Assembly (NCBI RefSeq): GCF_016864575.1 | Contig: NZ_CP044125.1 | Coordinates: 930,001 to 994,000, forward strand | DNA length: 64,000 nucleotides | Origin: Rhizobium sp. BG4 | Lineage (GTDB): Bacteria > Pseudomonadota > Alphaproteobacteria > Rhizobiales > Rhizobiaceae | Reading direction: 5' to 3' | Part shown: in pieces, positions 43,155-53,765 of the stretch | Layout: each line of letters starts with the position of its first letter | How positions within the stretch are numbered: position 1 is the first letter of the stretch | The notes under the pieces: generated by a model | Told to the model about the DNA's origin: nothing | Databases searched by the model: none | What the model saw: the letters and a program-made list of their open reading frames with translations, nothing else | Translations under genes and position numbers: made by a program

Positions 43155-43172
43155 TTGTCCGTGTGAACCGGA

Positions 43173-44051
43173 TCAGCCGTGGGCGACCGGTGCACCCCAT
43201 CCACCCCAGATGTAGATGGAGAAGAACAGGAACAGCCAGACGACGTCGACGAAGTGCCAATACCAGGCAGCCGCTTCGAAGCCGAAATGCTGCTTCGGCG
43301 TGAAGTCGCCGCGGATAGCGCGCACCAGGCAGACCAGCAGGAAGATCGTGCCGATCAGAACGTGGAAGCCGTGGAAGCCGGTCGCCATGAAGAAGGTCGC
43401 GCCGTAGATCGATGCCTTGAAGGCGAACGGAGCGTGGGCGTATTCGTAGGCCTGGACGAAGGAGAACAGGATGCCGAGCAGGACGGTCAGCGTCAGGCCC
43501 TGGATGAGGCCCTTGCGGTCGTTGTGCAGCAGAGCATGGTGTGCCCAGGTAACCGTCGTGCCCGAGAGGAGCAAGATGACGGTGTTGTAGATCGGCAGGT
43601 GCCAGGGATCGAGGACTTCGATGCCCTTCGGCGGCCACTGACCACCGGTGAAGGCAAGACGCGAGGCCTGGATCGCTTCGTGCGGATAGAGGCTGGCGTC
43701 GAAATAGGCCCAGAACCAGGCAACGAAGAACATCACTTCCGAAGCGATGAACATGATCATGCCGTAGCGCAGGTGCAGCGAGACGACGCGCGTGTGGGCA
43801 CCCTCATGGGCTTCCTTCACGGTATCGGCCCACCAGCCGTACATGACGTAGAGGATCAGCGCGAGGCCGATGAAGAACAGCCACGGATGAGCCCACTCGA
43901 CACCGAAGAGGTGCAGCGAGCCGCCGTTCAGATAGCGCATGTAGCCGACGCCACCGAAGGTGATGATGAAGGCGCCGATCGAGGCGAGCAGCGGCCACGG
44001 GCTCGGATCGATAATATGGTAGTCGTGATTCTTTTGATGCGCGTCGGCCAT
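43173..44051 (-). CDS. coxC: Cytochrome c oxidase subunit III
   Basis: 292-residue membrane subunit of the aa3 oxidase with seven transmembrane helices. Signature segments: HDYHIIDPSPWPLLASIGAF, FIASEVMFFVAWFWAYFDAS (with the conserved Glu), LSGTTVTWAHHAL and FFMATGFHGFHVLIGTIFL, then WYWHFVDVVWLFLFFSIYIWG. The start MADAHQKNHDYHI at 44051 follows GGGGATTAGAG. It is separated from ctaG by 58 bp and followed by a terminator. Confidence 0.98.
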   Translation of the reverse strand: MADAHQKNHDYHIIDPSPWPLLASIGAFIITFGGVGYMRYLNGGSLHLFGVEWAHPWLFFIGLALILYVMYGWWADTVKEAHEGAHTRVVSLHLRYGMIMFIASEVMFFVAWFWAYFDASLYPHEAIQASRLAFTGGQWPPKGIEVLDPWHLPIYNTVILLLSGTTVTWAHHALLHNDRKGLIQGLTLTVLLGILFSFVQAYEYAHAPFAFKASIYGATFFMATGFHGFHVLIGTIFLLVCLVRAIRGDFTPKQHFGFEAAAWYWHFVDVVWLFLFFSIYIWGGWGAPVAHG

Positions 44052-44109
44052 CTCTAATCCCCGGATCTCTTCCTCGCTCGCCCCCGGCATAGCCGGAAAC
44101 GAACCTCAA

Positions 44110-44718
44110 TCAAAGTTTCTTTTCAACCTTCTCCGCTCCACCCTCATTCGAAGCCAGCGGCTTCGGTCCCTCTTTCGGGTAGAACGTATAGGATAGCGTG
44201 ACCGTGTGAATGTCCTTCGACTCCACGGCCTTGGTAATTTCCGGATCGATGTAGAACACCACCGGCATTTCAAGCTTTTCGCCCGGCTTCAGGTCGGTCT
44301 CGTTGAAGCAGAAGCACTGGACCTTGTTGAAATAGGCCCCGGCTTCGCCTGGCGTGACGTTGAACACGGCCTGGCCGCGCTGGGTTTCGTTCGAGCGATT
44401 CTCGGCGATGAAATTCACCTGGATCGTCTCGCCGATGCGCGGATTGACTTCGCGCTGGACCGGCTTGAACTCCCAGAAGAGACCCGGAGCGACATTGGCG
44501 TCGAAGGTGACGCGCATCTTGCGGTCGAGGATCTCGGTCGATGCCTGCTCGACGCGCTGCGTCGTGCCGTTGTAGCCGGTGATCTGGCAGAACATGCGAT
44601 AGAGCGGAACGGCCGCGTAGCTCATCGCGCCCATGCCGACGACGAAGCTCAGGCACATGAAGACGACAGCGCCGTTGTTGCGGCCCGGCTTCTTCGGTGC
44701 GTTGGCGGTGTCGCTCAT
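44110..44718 (-). CDS. ctaG: Cytochrome c oxidase assembly protein CtaG/Cox11
   Basis: 202-residue copper chaperone that delivers Cu to the CuB site of CoxA. One N-terminal transmembrane helix ([27 protein letters not shown]) is followed by a periplasmic domain with the copper-binding motif [16 protein letters not shown] (CFCF). Start at 44718 ([12 protein letters not shown]) with GGAGG eight bases upstream; an ATG at 44733 overlaps coxF and is less likely. Confidence 0.97.
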   Translation of the reverse strand: MSDTANAPKKPGRNNGAVVFMCLSFVVGMGAMSYAAVPLYRMFCQITGYNGTTQRVEQASTEILDRKMRVTFDANVAPGLFWEFKPVQREVNPRIGETIQVNFIAENRSNETQRGQAVFNVTPGEAGAYFNKVQCFCFNETDLKPGEKLEMPVVFYIDPEITKAVESKDIHTVTLSYTFYPKEGPKPLASNEGGAEKVEKKL

Positions 44719-44722
44719 CGGC

Positions 44723-44860
44723 TCAGCCTCCATGTCCCAGGAATTTCACGATGGTGATCAGGTAGAACAGAACGCAGAGGCCGGCGAGAACGAGGCCGAG
44801 CGCCACGTTGCGGTTCCGGCGCGACTTGCGCTGCGCTTCGGTCAGCTTCACGGTTTCCAT
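44723..44860 (-). CDS. Small CoxF-like membrane protein
   Basis: 45-residue protein, [20 protein letters not shown], then [25 protein letters not shown]: a basic N-terminus and one transmembrane helix. Its ATG overlaps the ctaB stop (TGATG) and its stop is four bases before ctaG, so it is firmly embedded in the operon. Position, length and sequence match the CoxF family found between ctaB and ctaG in Alphaproteobacteria. It is not enzymatic; a structural or assembly role is inferred. Confidence 0.85.
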   Translation of the reverse strand: METVKLTEAQRKSRRNRNVALGLVLAGLCVLFYLITIVKFLGHGG

Positions 44861-45816
44861 CAGATGATACCTCCTGCATGGAAGACCAGGATCGATGCCA
44901 GCCGGTCGAACATCAGCGCGGAGAAGATCGCGAAGAGATAGAAGATCGAGAAAGCGAAGAGCTTCTTGGCCGGGATCATCTTTTCATCGCCATCCGGCAT
45001 GCGCCAGACGGCGATGGAACAGCTTATGAAGACGGTGCCGAGCAGCGTCGCGACAAGACCGTAGCCGAAGCTCGCAAAGCCGAGCAGCGACGGGATGACG
45101 CCGCAGATGGCGGTCAGCACCGCATAGGCGACGATCTGGTGCTTGGTGGTGCGCTCACCCGAGACGTTCGGGAGCATCGGGACGCCGACGGCTTCGTAAT
45201 CGCGCATCTTGAAGAGCGCGAGAGCCCAGAAATGTGCGGGCGTCCAGAGGAAGATGATGAGGAACAGCACGGTGCTTTCGATGGTGACCGAGTTGGTCAC
45301 GCAGGCCCAGCCGATCATCGGCGGGAAGGCACCGGCAGCGCCGCCAATGACGATGTTCTGCGGCGTCGAGCGCTTCAGCCACATCGTATAGACGATCGCG
45401 TAGAAGAAAATCGTGAAGGCGAGGATGCCGGCCGACAGCCAGTTGACGGCGAGGCCGAGGATCGTCACCGAGAAGCCCGAGAGCACCAGGCCGAAGGCCA
45501 GCGCTTCCTTGGGCTGAATGCGGCCTGCGGGGATCGGGCGCTGCGCCGTGCGGGTCATGACAGCGTCGATATCGGCGTCATACCACATGTTGAGCGCACC
45601 CGACGCGCCAGCGCCGACGGCAATGCAGAGGATCGAGATCAGGCCGAGAACGGGATTGATTTGACCCGGCGCCAGCACCAGGCCGGCAAAAGCCGTGAAG
45701 ACCACGAGCGACATGACGCGCGGCTTCAGAAGCTCGAAATAATCGCGCGCGCCCGCTTCCGAAAGGCGGAGTTCGCCTTCCTCTGCAAGTGCCTCGTGAT
45801 TGTCGATGACCGTCAT
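44860..45816 (-). CDS. ctaB: Protoheme IX farnesyltransferase
   Basis: Makes heme O from heme B and farnesyl diphosphate, the precursor of heme A. 318-residue UbiA-family membrane prenyltransferase with about nine helices. Both Asp motifs are present: [20 protein letters not shown] and, later, the second acidic motif [35 protein letters not shown] starts the first helix. It overlaps coxF and follows coxA across a 147-bp gap with no clear gene. Confidence 0.97.
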   Translation of the reverse strand: MTVIDNHEALAEEGELRLSEAGARDYFELLKPRVMSLVVFTAFAGLVLAPGQINPVLGLISILCIAVGAGASGALNMWYDADIDAVMTRTAQRPIPAGRIQPKEALAFGLVLSGFSVTILGLAVNWLSAGILAFTIFFYAIVYTMWLKRSTPQNIVIGGAAGAFPPMIGWACVTNSVTIESTVLFLIIFLWTPAHFWALALFKMRDYEAVGVPMLPNVSGERTTKHQIVAYAVLTAICGVIPSLLGFASFGYGLVATLLGTVFISCSIAVWRMPDGDEKMIPAKKLFAFSIFYLFAIFSALMFDRLASILVFHAGGII

Positions 45817-45963
45817 TATTCCGTCCTGCTCGGCTCAAGCGCGCTGCGATCCTTCAGATTGGCTGAATGCGCTCTGGCCTCTTGTTTTTTCCGCATGCCC
45901 TACCGCGTCATGCGTTAAGGCCGGACGCTGCATCGGAATGCGGCGCCCGGAATTTGGAGCATC

Positions 45964-47676
<1,713 letters not shown>

Positions 47677-47681
47677 CTAGA

Positions 47682-48572
47682 TTACTGAGCGTTTTCGGCG
47701 ACATCGACGGTCTTTGCAGGACCATCGGTGGCAGCCATGAGAGCCTTGTAGGCTCCGGGAAGATCGGAAGCGGCAGCCGTGAGCCACTGCTTGTACTTGT
47801 CTTCGGAAACGACGCGGATCGCGATCGGCATGAACGCATGGTCCTTGCCGCAGAGCTCGGAACACTGGCCGTAGAACAGGCCTTCGCGCTCGGTCTTGAA
47901 CCAGGTTTCATTGAGGCGGCCCGGAACGGCGTCGATCTTGACACCGAAGGACGGCATTGCGAAGGCGTGGATCACGTCCGTCGGGGCGGCGGTCACGAGA
48001 ACGCGAACAACCTTGTTGACGGGCAGGATGATTTCGTTGTCGACGGCCAGCAGGCGCGGATAGGTCGCCAGATCCGTCTTGCCGGCGGCGGCACGATCCG
48101 GATCCTTCAGGAGGTAGGAATCGAAGGCCAGCGGATTGTCGCCGGTGCCTTCATATTCGTAGTTCCACTGCCACTGGGTAGCGGTCGCCTTCAGCGTCAC
48201 ATCCGGATTTTCGGGAAGCGTCAGCTGAGCGGTGAGCAGGTTGAACGACGGAACGGCGAGGAAGAGAAGAACCAGGACCGGCCCCACGGTCCAGATAACT
48301 TCGATGACGGTGTTATGGCTCGTCTTCGACGGCACCGGATTGGCGCTCGCACGGAACTTCCAGCAGACGACGATGAGCAGGACCAGAACGAAAAGCGTGA
48401 TCGGTACGATGAACCACAGCGTATATTGTTCGAACCAGCGGATTTCCCGCATAATCGGCGTTGCCGCCGGCTGCAGCGTTGCCTGCCACGGCATCGGCTG
48501 ATCGGCATATGTGCCGGAAGCAAAAAGCAGACAGACCAGCGCGGTCAGAGCTGCATAAGCCTTCTTAATCAC
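47682..48572 (-). CDS. coxB: Cytochrome c oxidase subunit II
   Basis: 296-residue subunit with a signal peptide (MIKKAYAALTALVCLLFASG, then TYA), two transmembrane helices (LWFIVPITLFVLVLLIVVCW and VIWTVGPVLVLLFLAVPSFN) and a periplasmic CuA domain. The CuA ligands are visible in IHAFAMPSFGVK and FYGQCSELCGKDHAFMPIA (two Cys, His, Met). It is the first gene of the cox locus, 20 bp upstream of coxA. Confidence 0.98.
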   Translation of the reverse strand: MIKKAYAALTALVCLLFASGTYADQPMPWQATLQPAATPIMREIRWFEQYTLWFIVPITLFVLVLLIVVCWKFRASANPVPSKTSHNTVIEVIWTVGPVLVLLFLAVPSFNLLTAQLTLPENPDVTLKATATQWQWNYEYEGTGDNPLAFDSYLLKDPDRAAAGKTDLATYPRLLAVDNEIILPVNKVVRVLVTAAPTDVIHAFAMPSFGVKIDAVPGRLNETWFKTEREGLFYGQCSELCGKDHAFMPIAIRVVSEDKYKQWLTAAASDLPGAYKALMAATDGPAKTVDVAENAQ

Positions 48573-48912
48573 CTTAGTATCTCCCTCGAGCGCTTGACCT
48601 GCCTTAAATCGAACGCAGAATCCTTGCCATCTTCAGCGCTTCAAACCACAGTTTGCAACTGACCGCAACAGGCCAGAGCGATTGTCTATGCGGCATTTTT
48701 GCCAGAAGCCGATTCACAAGCAGGCACAAAACATTACCGAATATTTGCACCATCATACGGAAAAGGCTTACGCGGGCCAATCCAAAGCTCCAACATTATT
48801 GCGGAAAGGTCCTATTTCTGCCGTAGTCCCCCGGTTTTCACGGGGCAGGTCTTTTCATTTCCGGTCACGGCCTTCAACAATACCGTCACCGATTCGAATT
48901 CCAGAGGTTTTC
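48573..48912. other. 340-bp divergent gap between coxB and the IalB-like gene
   Basis: The gap holds the coxB and ialB-like promoters. I found no convincing -35/-10 pair for coxB, no inverted repeat long enough to name, and no gene. Open frames in it run out of the IalB-like gene and lack ribosome-binding sites. GCTTGACC at 48591 lies in the plus-strand direction and has no -10 partner. Confidence 0.4.
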
Positions 48913-49512
48913 ATGGGTTTCCGTTCCCTTGTGCGGTCGTTTGTTCTGACCACCACTCTTGCAGCAGCAGCGGCAGCCCCCGTTTTCGCCCAGCAGCCGG
49001 CGGCCCCGGCCCCGGCCCAGCCCGCTCCCTCGCAGCCGGCACCGGCCCAGCAGGCAGCGCCCGGCCAGAGCCAGCCGCAGGCGCCGGGCACGGTGAAATC
49101 GAACCACGGCGCATGGTCCGTCGTCTGCGACAAGCCGGCCGGCGCTTCGGCCGAGCAATGCGCGCTGATGCAGAATGTCATCGCCGAGGACCGCCCTGAA
49201 GTCGGCCTCTCGGTCGTCGTTCTGAAGACTGCCGACCGCAAGTCGAAGATCCTGCGCGTGCTCGCCCCTCTCGGCGTGCTGCTGCCGAACGGCCTCGGCC
49301 TCAATGTCGACGGCAAGGATATCGGCCGCGCCTATTTCGTCCGCTGCTTTGCCGACGGCTGCTATGCCGAAGTCGTGCTCGAGGACGAACTCCTGAAGAC
49401 CTTCCGCAGTGGCACCAGCGCCACTTTCATCGTCTTCCAGACGCCGGAAGAAGGCATCGGCATTCCCGTCGACCTGAAGGGCTTTGCCGAAGGCTACGAC
49501 GCGCTTCCCTGA
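48913..49512 (+). CDS. Invasion-associated locus B (IalB)-family periplasmic protein
   Basis: 199-residue exported protein. Signal peptide MGFRSLVRSFVLTTTLAAAA, then AAPVFAQ, followed by a Pro/Ala/Gln-rich linker (residues 27-60) and the IalB domain: NHGAWSVVCDKPAGASAEQCALMQN, LAPLGVLLPNGLGLNVDG, YFVRCFADGCYAEVVLED and TFIVFQTPEEGIGIPVDLKGFAEGYDAL. The four cysteines (VVCDK, EQCAL, VRCF, GCYAE) are family-typical. IalB is named from Bartonella erythrocyte invasion; in free-living rhizobia its role is not known. Confidence 0.92.
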   Translation: MGFRSLVRSFVLTTTLAAAAAAPVFAQQPAAPAPAQPAPSQPAPAQQAAPGQSQPQAPGTVKSNHGAWSVVCDKPAGASAEQCALMQNVIAEDRPEVGLSVVVLKTADRKSKILRVLAPLGVLLPNGLGLNVDGKDIGRAYFVRCFADGCYAEVVLEDELLKTFRSGTSATFIVFQTPEEGIGIPVDLKGFAEGYDALP

Positions 49513-49599
49513 TGTCGGCCCGATAGGGGCTTGCTCGAACTGCCCTGCGGTCCTACATCGGCTTTAAAGCATTCCTGCTTTGAAGCGGAGCATACCATC

Positions 49600-51015
49600 A
49601 TGAATACCGATCTCCTGACGCTCTTCGATGCCGACGAAGCGACGACGCGCAAGCTCGTGGCCGAGGCGCTTTCCGGCTCCGATGACGGCGAGCTCTATAT
49701 CGAGCACGCGCAGGCGGAATCGCTGATGTTCGACAATGGCCGCCTGAAGGGCGGCAGCTTCAATACCGAGCAGGGTTTTGGCCTGCGCGCCGTTGCGGGC
49801 GAAGCCGTCGGCTATGCGCATGCCGGCGACCTTTCGGTTTCGGCGCTGAAGCGCGCCGCTGACGCCGTCGGCGCCGTGACCCGCGGCTATTCCGGCAGCT
49901 ATGCCGCGGCACCCCAGGGCACCAACAAGAAGCTCTATACCGACGAGAACCCGATCGGCACGCCAACCTTCGAAGAGAAGGTGAAGATCCTCACCGATAT
50001 CGACGCCTATTTGCGCAACAAGGACGACAAGGTGCGCCAGGTGACGGCCTCGGTCGCCGCCAGCTGGCAGGTGGTCGATATCCTGCGCGCCGACGGACAC
50101 CGCGTCCGCGACATCCGGCCGATGACGCGCATCAACATCTCCGTCGTCGTCGGCGAAGGCGACCGGCAGGAGAGCGGCTCCTTCGGCCAGGGCGGCCGCA
50201 TCGGCTTCGGCGATTTCATCACCGAAAGCAGCTGGCAGAACGGCGCCGACGAGGCGCTGCGGCAGGCGCTCGTCAATCTCGAAGCGATCGAGGCGCCGGC
50301 AGGCACGATGGATGTCGTGCTCGGCTCCGGCTGGCCGGGCGTCATGCTGCACGAGGCCGTCGGCCACGGTCTGGAAGGCGATTTCAACAGGAAGAAGACC
50401 TCGGCCTTTGCCGGTCTGCTCGGCCAGATGGTTGCCGCACCCGGCGTCACCGTGGTCGATGACGGCACGATCGACAGCCGCCGCGGCTCTATCACCATCG
50501 ACGACGAAGGCACGCCTTCGGCCTATAACGTCTTGATCGAGAACGGCAAACTGGTCGGCTACATGCAGGACCGGCAGAATGCCCGGCTGATGGGCATGGC
50601 GCCGACCGGCAACGGGCGCCGCCAGGGCTATTCGCATGTGCCGATGCCGCGCATGACGAACACCTACATGCTCGGCGGCGACAAGACGCCCGAGGAAATC
50701 ATCGCTTCGGTCAAGAAGGGCGTCTATGCCGTCTCCTTCGGCGGCGGCCAGGTGGACATCACCTCGGGCAAATTCGTCTTCGGCTGCACCGAGGCCTATC
50801 TGATCGAGAACGGCAAGATCGGCGCGCCGATCAAGGGCGCCATGCTGATCGGCAACGGTCCGGATGCGATGAAGCGCGTCTCGATGATCGGCAACGACAT
50901 GAAGCTCGATACCGGCATCGGCAATTGCGGCAAGGGCGGCCAGTGGGTGCCCGTCGGCGTCGGCCAGCCGCATCTGCGCATGGACCAGGTAACAGTCGGC
51001 GGCACACAAGCCTGA
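49600..51015 (+). CDS. tldD: Metalloprotease TldD
   Basis: 471-residue U62-family protease subunit that works with PmbA/TldE on peptides such as microcin precursors and CcdA. The zinc motif HEAVGHGLEGDF (HExxxH) is intact around residue 255, followed by the family segment CSYRRG-like IDSRRGSITIDDEGTPS. The N-terminal half matches LMFDNGRLKGGSFNTEQGFGLRAV. The start at 49600 (MNTDLLTLFD) is chosen because an upstream in-frame start adds an unrelated 23 residues. A GNAT gene follows after 17 bp. Confidence 0.95.
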   Translation: MNTDLLTLFDADEATTRKLVAEALSGSDDGELYIEHAQAESLMFDNGRLKGGSFNTEQGFGLRAVAGEAVGYAHAGDLSVSALKRAADAVGAVTRGYSGSYAAAPQGTNKKLYTDENPIGTPTFEEKVKILTDIDAYLRNKDDKVRQVTASVAASWQVVDILRADGHRVRDIRPMTRINISVVVGEGDRQESGSFGQGGRIGFGDFITESSWQNGADEALRQALVNLEAIEAPAGTMDVVLGSGWPGVMLHEAVGHGLEGDFNRKKTSAFAGLLGQMVAAPGVTVVDDGTIDSRRGSITIDDEGTPSAYNVLIENGKLVGYMQDRQNARLMGMAPTGNGRRQGYSHVPMPRMTNTYMLGGDKTPEEIIASVKKGVYAVSFGGGQVDITSGKFVFGCTEAYLIENGKIGAPIKGAMLIGNGPDAMKRVSMIGNDMKLDTGIGNCGKGGQWVPVGVGQPHLRMDQVTVGGTQA

Positions 51016-51032
51016 CGCGGCAGGAGGCGGCG

Positions 51033-51533
51033 ATGAGCGACATTGAGATCAGGCCCTTTGACATCGCCGATATCGACGGCGTCTTCTCCGTCATCCTGCC
51101 GATCCAGCGCGATGAATTCGGCATCGCCATCACCGCCGACGACCAGCCCGACCTTGCCGTCATTCCGGACTTCTACCAGGCCCGCAAGGGTCAGTTCTGG
51201 GTAGCCGATCTCGACGGCACGATCGTCGGCACGCTCGGCCTGAAGGATATCGGCAACAACCAGACGGCGCTGCGCAAGATGTTCGTGGCGGCCCATGTGC
51301 GCGGCCGCGAACACAACGTCGCCGCCCGCTTGCTCGACGCGCTGTTCGCCCATGCCGAAGCCGAGGGGATTACCGACATCTTCCTCGGCACAACCGACAA
51401 ATTCCTCGCCGCCCACCGCTTCTACGAAAAGAACGGCTTCAGCGAAATCAAGCGCGACGACCTCCCGAGGTCTTTCCCGCTGATGGCGGTGGACAGCAAG
51501 TTCTACCGGCGGGCTGTCAGCGCCAAATCTTGA
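51033..51533 (+). CDS. GNAT acetyltransferase
   Basis: 166-residue N-acetyltransferase: MSDIEIRPFDIADIDGVFSV, then RKGQFWVADLDGTIVGTLGLKDIGNNQTALRKMFVAAHVRGREHNVAARLLDALFAHAEAEG. The Q/RxxGxG/A acetyl-CoA loop is altered (VRGREHNVA) but the fold is complete. FLAAHRFYEKNGFSEI is the typical C-terminal part. AGGAGG precedes the start. Substrate unknown. Confidence 0.87.
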   Translation: MSDIEIRPFDIADIDGVFSVILPIQRDEFGIAITADDQPDLAVIPDFYQARKGQFWVADLDGTIVGTLGLKDIGNNQTALRKMFVAAHVRGREHNVAARLLDALFAHAEAEGITDIFLGTTDKFLAAHRFYEKNGFSEIKRDDLPRSFPLMAVDSKFYRRAVSAKS

Positions 51534-51563
51534 AAAACCCAACGGGTTGGGTTACCTTCGGCC

Positions 51564-51803
51564 ATGGTGACAATCTTCCGGGCCGATGGGCTGAGGTTCG
51601 TGATCTTCGTCGATGACCATGAGCCTGCTCATGTGCATGTCTTCGGCGACGGCGAAGCGAAGATCAATCTTCTCGGATTGAGCGGAGAGCCTGAGCTGAT
51701 CTGGGCCGACGGCATGAAGCGCGGCGATATCCGCAAGGCCATGAGGATCGTCGAGGAACAACAGGGTGCCTTCCTTGAAAGCTGGAGGAATATCCATGGC
51801 TGA
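51564..51803 (+). CDS. DUF4160 domain protein
   Basis: 79-residue protein with the DUF4160 signature: MVTIFRADGLRFVIFVDDHE, then PAHVHVFGDGEAKINLLG, including the conserved HxHV segment. It overlaps the DUF2442 gene by eight bases. DUF4160 and DUF2442 genes are regular neighbours across bacteria, and their pairing has been suggested to be toxin-antitoxin-like; that role is not established here. The gene has no strong ribosome-binding site. Confidence 0.82.
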   Translation: MVTIFRADGLRFVIFVDDHEPAHVHVFGDGEAKINLLGLSGEPELIWADGMKRGDIRKAMRIVEEQQGAFLESWRNIHG

Positions 51804-52203
51804 ACTGACGGATAAGAACATCGACGACGCGTTGGCGCGTGGCAGGAACACGCGAGCCAGCGAGCCGCGGGCGCTTTCCGCACGTTTCGATGCGCGCAAC
51901 GGCCGGATGATCGTCGACCTCGCCAATGGCTGCACCTTCGCCTTCCCTCCCCGCCTCGTGCAGGGGCTGGAAGATGCAGGGGATGGCGACTTAAGTACCG
52001 TCGAAATCCTTGGCGCAGGTTACGGCCTGCATTGGGAAGCGCTCGACGTCGATATCTCCGTTCCCGGTCTTCTCGCCGGAATATTCGGGACCAAATCCCA
52101 TATGGCGCGTCAGGCGGGCAAAGCGACGTCAGCCGCGAAAGCCGAGGCGGCGCGGGCGAATGGCGCGAAAGGCGGTCGGCCTCGCAAATCGGCTGCACAG
52201 TAA
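51796..52203 (+). CDS. DUF2442 domain protein with AT-hook-like tail
   Basis: 135-residue protein. The DUF2442 core is seen: ARFDARNGRMIVDLANGCTF, then AFPPRLVQGLEDAGDGDLSTVEILGAGYGLHWEALDVDISVPGLLAGIFG. The C-terminal ~30 residues are basic and Ala-rich, ending NGAKGGRPRKSAAQ; GGRPRK resembles an AT-hook. The start at 51796 has GGAGGAA upstream. It overlaps the DUF4160 gene. Confidence 0.84.
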   Translation: MAELTDKNIDDALARGRNTRASEPRALSARFDARNGRMIVDLANGCTFAFPPRLVQGLEDAGDGDLSTVEILGAGYGLHWEALDVDISVPGLLAGIFGTKSHMARQAGKATSAAKAEAARANGAKGGRPRKSAAQ

Positions 52204-52204
52204 T

Positions 52205-52504
52205 CTAAGGCCTGAACAGCCACTTGCGCTCGATTGCGGCTTCGAGATCGAGGCGGTTGTTGTGGGCGAAGAGGAGGATGTGGCCGAGGAGGTCGGCGGT
52301 TTCGTCGGCGAGGTCGCGGCTCATGTCTTCGGCGCTGCGACCCTTGGCGCGGCCCCTGCCGGTCACGCGGTTCCAGGCCTGGGTGAGTTCGCCCATTTCC
52401 TCCTGCAGCTTCAGCAGAAACCAGTCGGGATCGCGTTCCAGGCCGTTGGCTTCGGCGTAGATTTTTGAGGCGCGTTCGAACTTGTCGGCGAGGTCTTCAA
52501 GCAT
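52205..52504 (-). CDS. MazG-like nucleotide pyrophosphohydrolase
   Basis: 99-residue all-alpha NTP pyrophosphatase-like protein. The metal-binding motif is LQEEMGELTQAW with a second acidic pair SRDLADETADLLGHILLF (EExxE...ExxD-type). Relatives hydrolyse (d)NTPs to NMP and PPi, often damaged nucleotides. It is convergent with DUF2442 with one base between them, and upstream is an SDR gene with a hairpin between them. Confidence 0.85.
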   Translation of the reverse strand: MLEDLADKFERASKIYAEANGLERDPDWFLLKLQEEMGELTQAWNRVTGRGRAKGRSAEDMSRDLADETADLLGHILLFAHNNRLDLEAAIERKWLFRP

Positions 52505-52562
52505 ATTCGTTCTCCTTTCGTACGCATGCAGGAGAACCGTGATTCCTCACTTATGTCCATAG

Positions 52563-52592
52563 CAGACAGCGGCCGGGGACGGCCGCTGTCTG
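52563..52592. terminator. Perfect 12-bp hairpin after the SDR reductase gene
   Basis: CAGACAGCGGCC (52563-52574) pairs with GGCCGCTGTCTG (52581-52592) around GGGGAC. It lies 15 bp past the reductase stop on the minus strand. No T run follows, so termination may need a factor. Confidence 0.5.
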
Positions 52593-52607
52593 TGCCAGGG
52601 CTGCTGC

Positions 52608-53639
52608 TCAGTTGCGGAGCAGGCCGAGGCGGATCAGGCTTTCGGCGGAGGCGACGATCGCTTCCTCTTTCGGCCGCGGCGCCCAGCCGAGCAGGCGCTC
52701 GGCCTTCTCGCCCGTTGCACTCATGTCGTAGTTCAGCAGCGGCACGACGCCCTTCAGCTGTTCGTTGGTCTCGGCGGCGATGCGGACCTGTTCGTCGGGC
52801 CAGACCTGCGTCGAGACCTTTTCGGCAGCCTTGCCGAAGCGTTCGCGCAGCAGCTCGGCAACCTCGATCATCCACATGCTTTTGCCAGAGGTCGCAAGGA
52901 AGCGCTCACCCTTTGCGGCGGGATCGATCATGGCGCGCAGGTGGAGATCGGCGACATCGCGAACGTCGACGCAGCAGGAATTGACATTCAGGCAGCCCGG
53001 CTGCCCCTCAAGCATGTTGGAGATGAGGCGGATCGAGTGGGAGAAATCCGCGCCGAGCGCCGGTCCGTAGACGGCGACCGGATTGACCGATGCCAGCTCC
53101 AGCCCGTTGCCCTCGCGGGCGATGAAATCCCAGGAGGCGCGCTCCGAGAGGGTCTTGGATTTCTGATAGGGGGCAACGTCGCCGGTGAGGTCGCTCCAGT
53201 CGGTCTCGTCGAACGGGCGGCGGTGGCCGGGCTTGTGGCCGACGCCGATCGCGCCGAAGGCTGAGGTCAGCACGACACGCTTGACGCCGGCGTCGCGGGC
53301 AGCGCGCAGCACCCGGAGATTGCCGTCGACGGCCGGGCCGATCCAGTCTTCCTCGCGGGTCTGGTCGCCCGAAGGCGTCGGCGAGGCGCCGTGCATGGCA
53401 TAGGTGCAGCCGGCAGCGGATTCCGCCCAGCCCGCGTCATCCGTCAGATTGGCAACGACGAAGGACAGCCGGTCGCCGGCTTCGACGCCGCCGGTTCTCA
53501 GATGCTCGCGCACCTCCCCTTCCCGCTCCAGCGAGCGGACGGTGGTGCGCACCCGGTATCCGGCATTCAGCAGCGCCAGCATGCAATATTGCGCGATGAA
53601 GCCGGTGCCGCCGGTTACGAGAACGATTTCGTCTTTCAT
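52608..53639 (-). CDS. NAD(P)-dependent extended SDR (dihydroflavonol-reductase/epimerase-like)
   Basis: 343-residue extended short-chain dehydrogenase. The Rossmann motif TGGTGFIAQYCMLALL lies at residues 9-24, with VVANLTDDAGW and the later active-site pattern VAPYQKSKTLSERASWDF (Tyr-x3-Lys: YQKSK). FMATSGKSM-like RFLATSGKSM suits NADPH-dependent DFR-like enzymes acting on aldehydes or ketones. Start at 53639: ATG with GAGGT upstream; an in-frame TTG four codons earlier is weaker. It is divergent from an AraC regulator. Confidence 0.9.
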   Translation of the reverse strand: MKDEIVLVTGGTGFIAQYCMLALLNAGYRVRTTVRSLEREGEVREHLRTGGVEAGDRLSFVVANLTDDAGWAESAAGCTYAMHGASPTPSGDQTREEDWIGPAVDGNLRVLRAARDAGVKRVVLTSAFGAIGVGHKPGHRRPFDETDWSDLTGDVAPYQKSKTLSERASWDFIAREGNGLELASVNPVAVYGPALGADFSHSIRLISNMLEGQPGCLNVNSCCVDVRDVADLHLRAMIDPAAKGERFLATSGKSMWMIEVAELLRERFGKAAEKVSTQVWPDEQVRIAAETNEQLKGVVPLLNYDMSATGEKAERLLGWAPRPKEEAIVASAESLIRLGLLRN

Positions 53640-53685
53640 ATCATACCTCAAGGAGTTTCACGGCAGCCGACATCGCCGCCGCTGA

Positions 53686-53714
53686 TTGACATGACGTGAA
53701 AGTAGGTCGACGAT
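53686..53714 (+). promoter_or_regulatory. Weak promoter candidate for the AraC gene
   Basis: A perfect -35 hexamer TTGACA (53686-53691) is followed after 17 bp by GACGAT (53709-53714), a poor -10. The distance to the AraC start (53766) is reasonable. I give it low weight. Confidence 0.3.
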
Positions 53715-53765
53715 CCTGCACTGTGAATGCTTGAAAGTGCGCGTTACTTGCGCGACAGTACGAGA

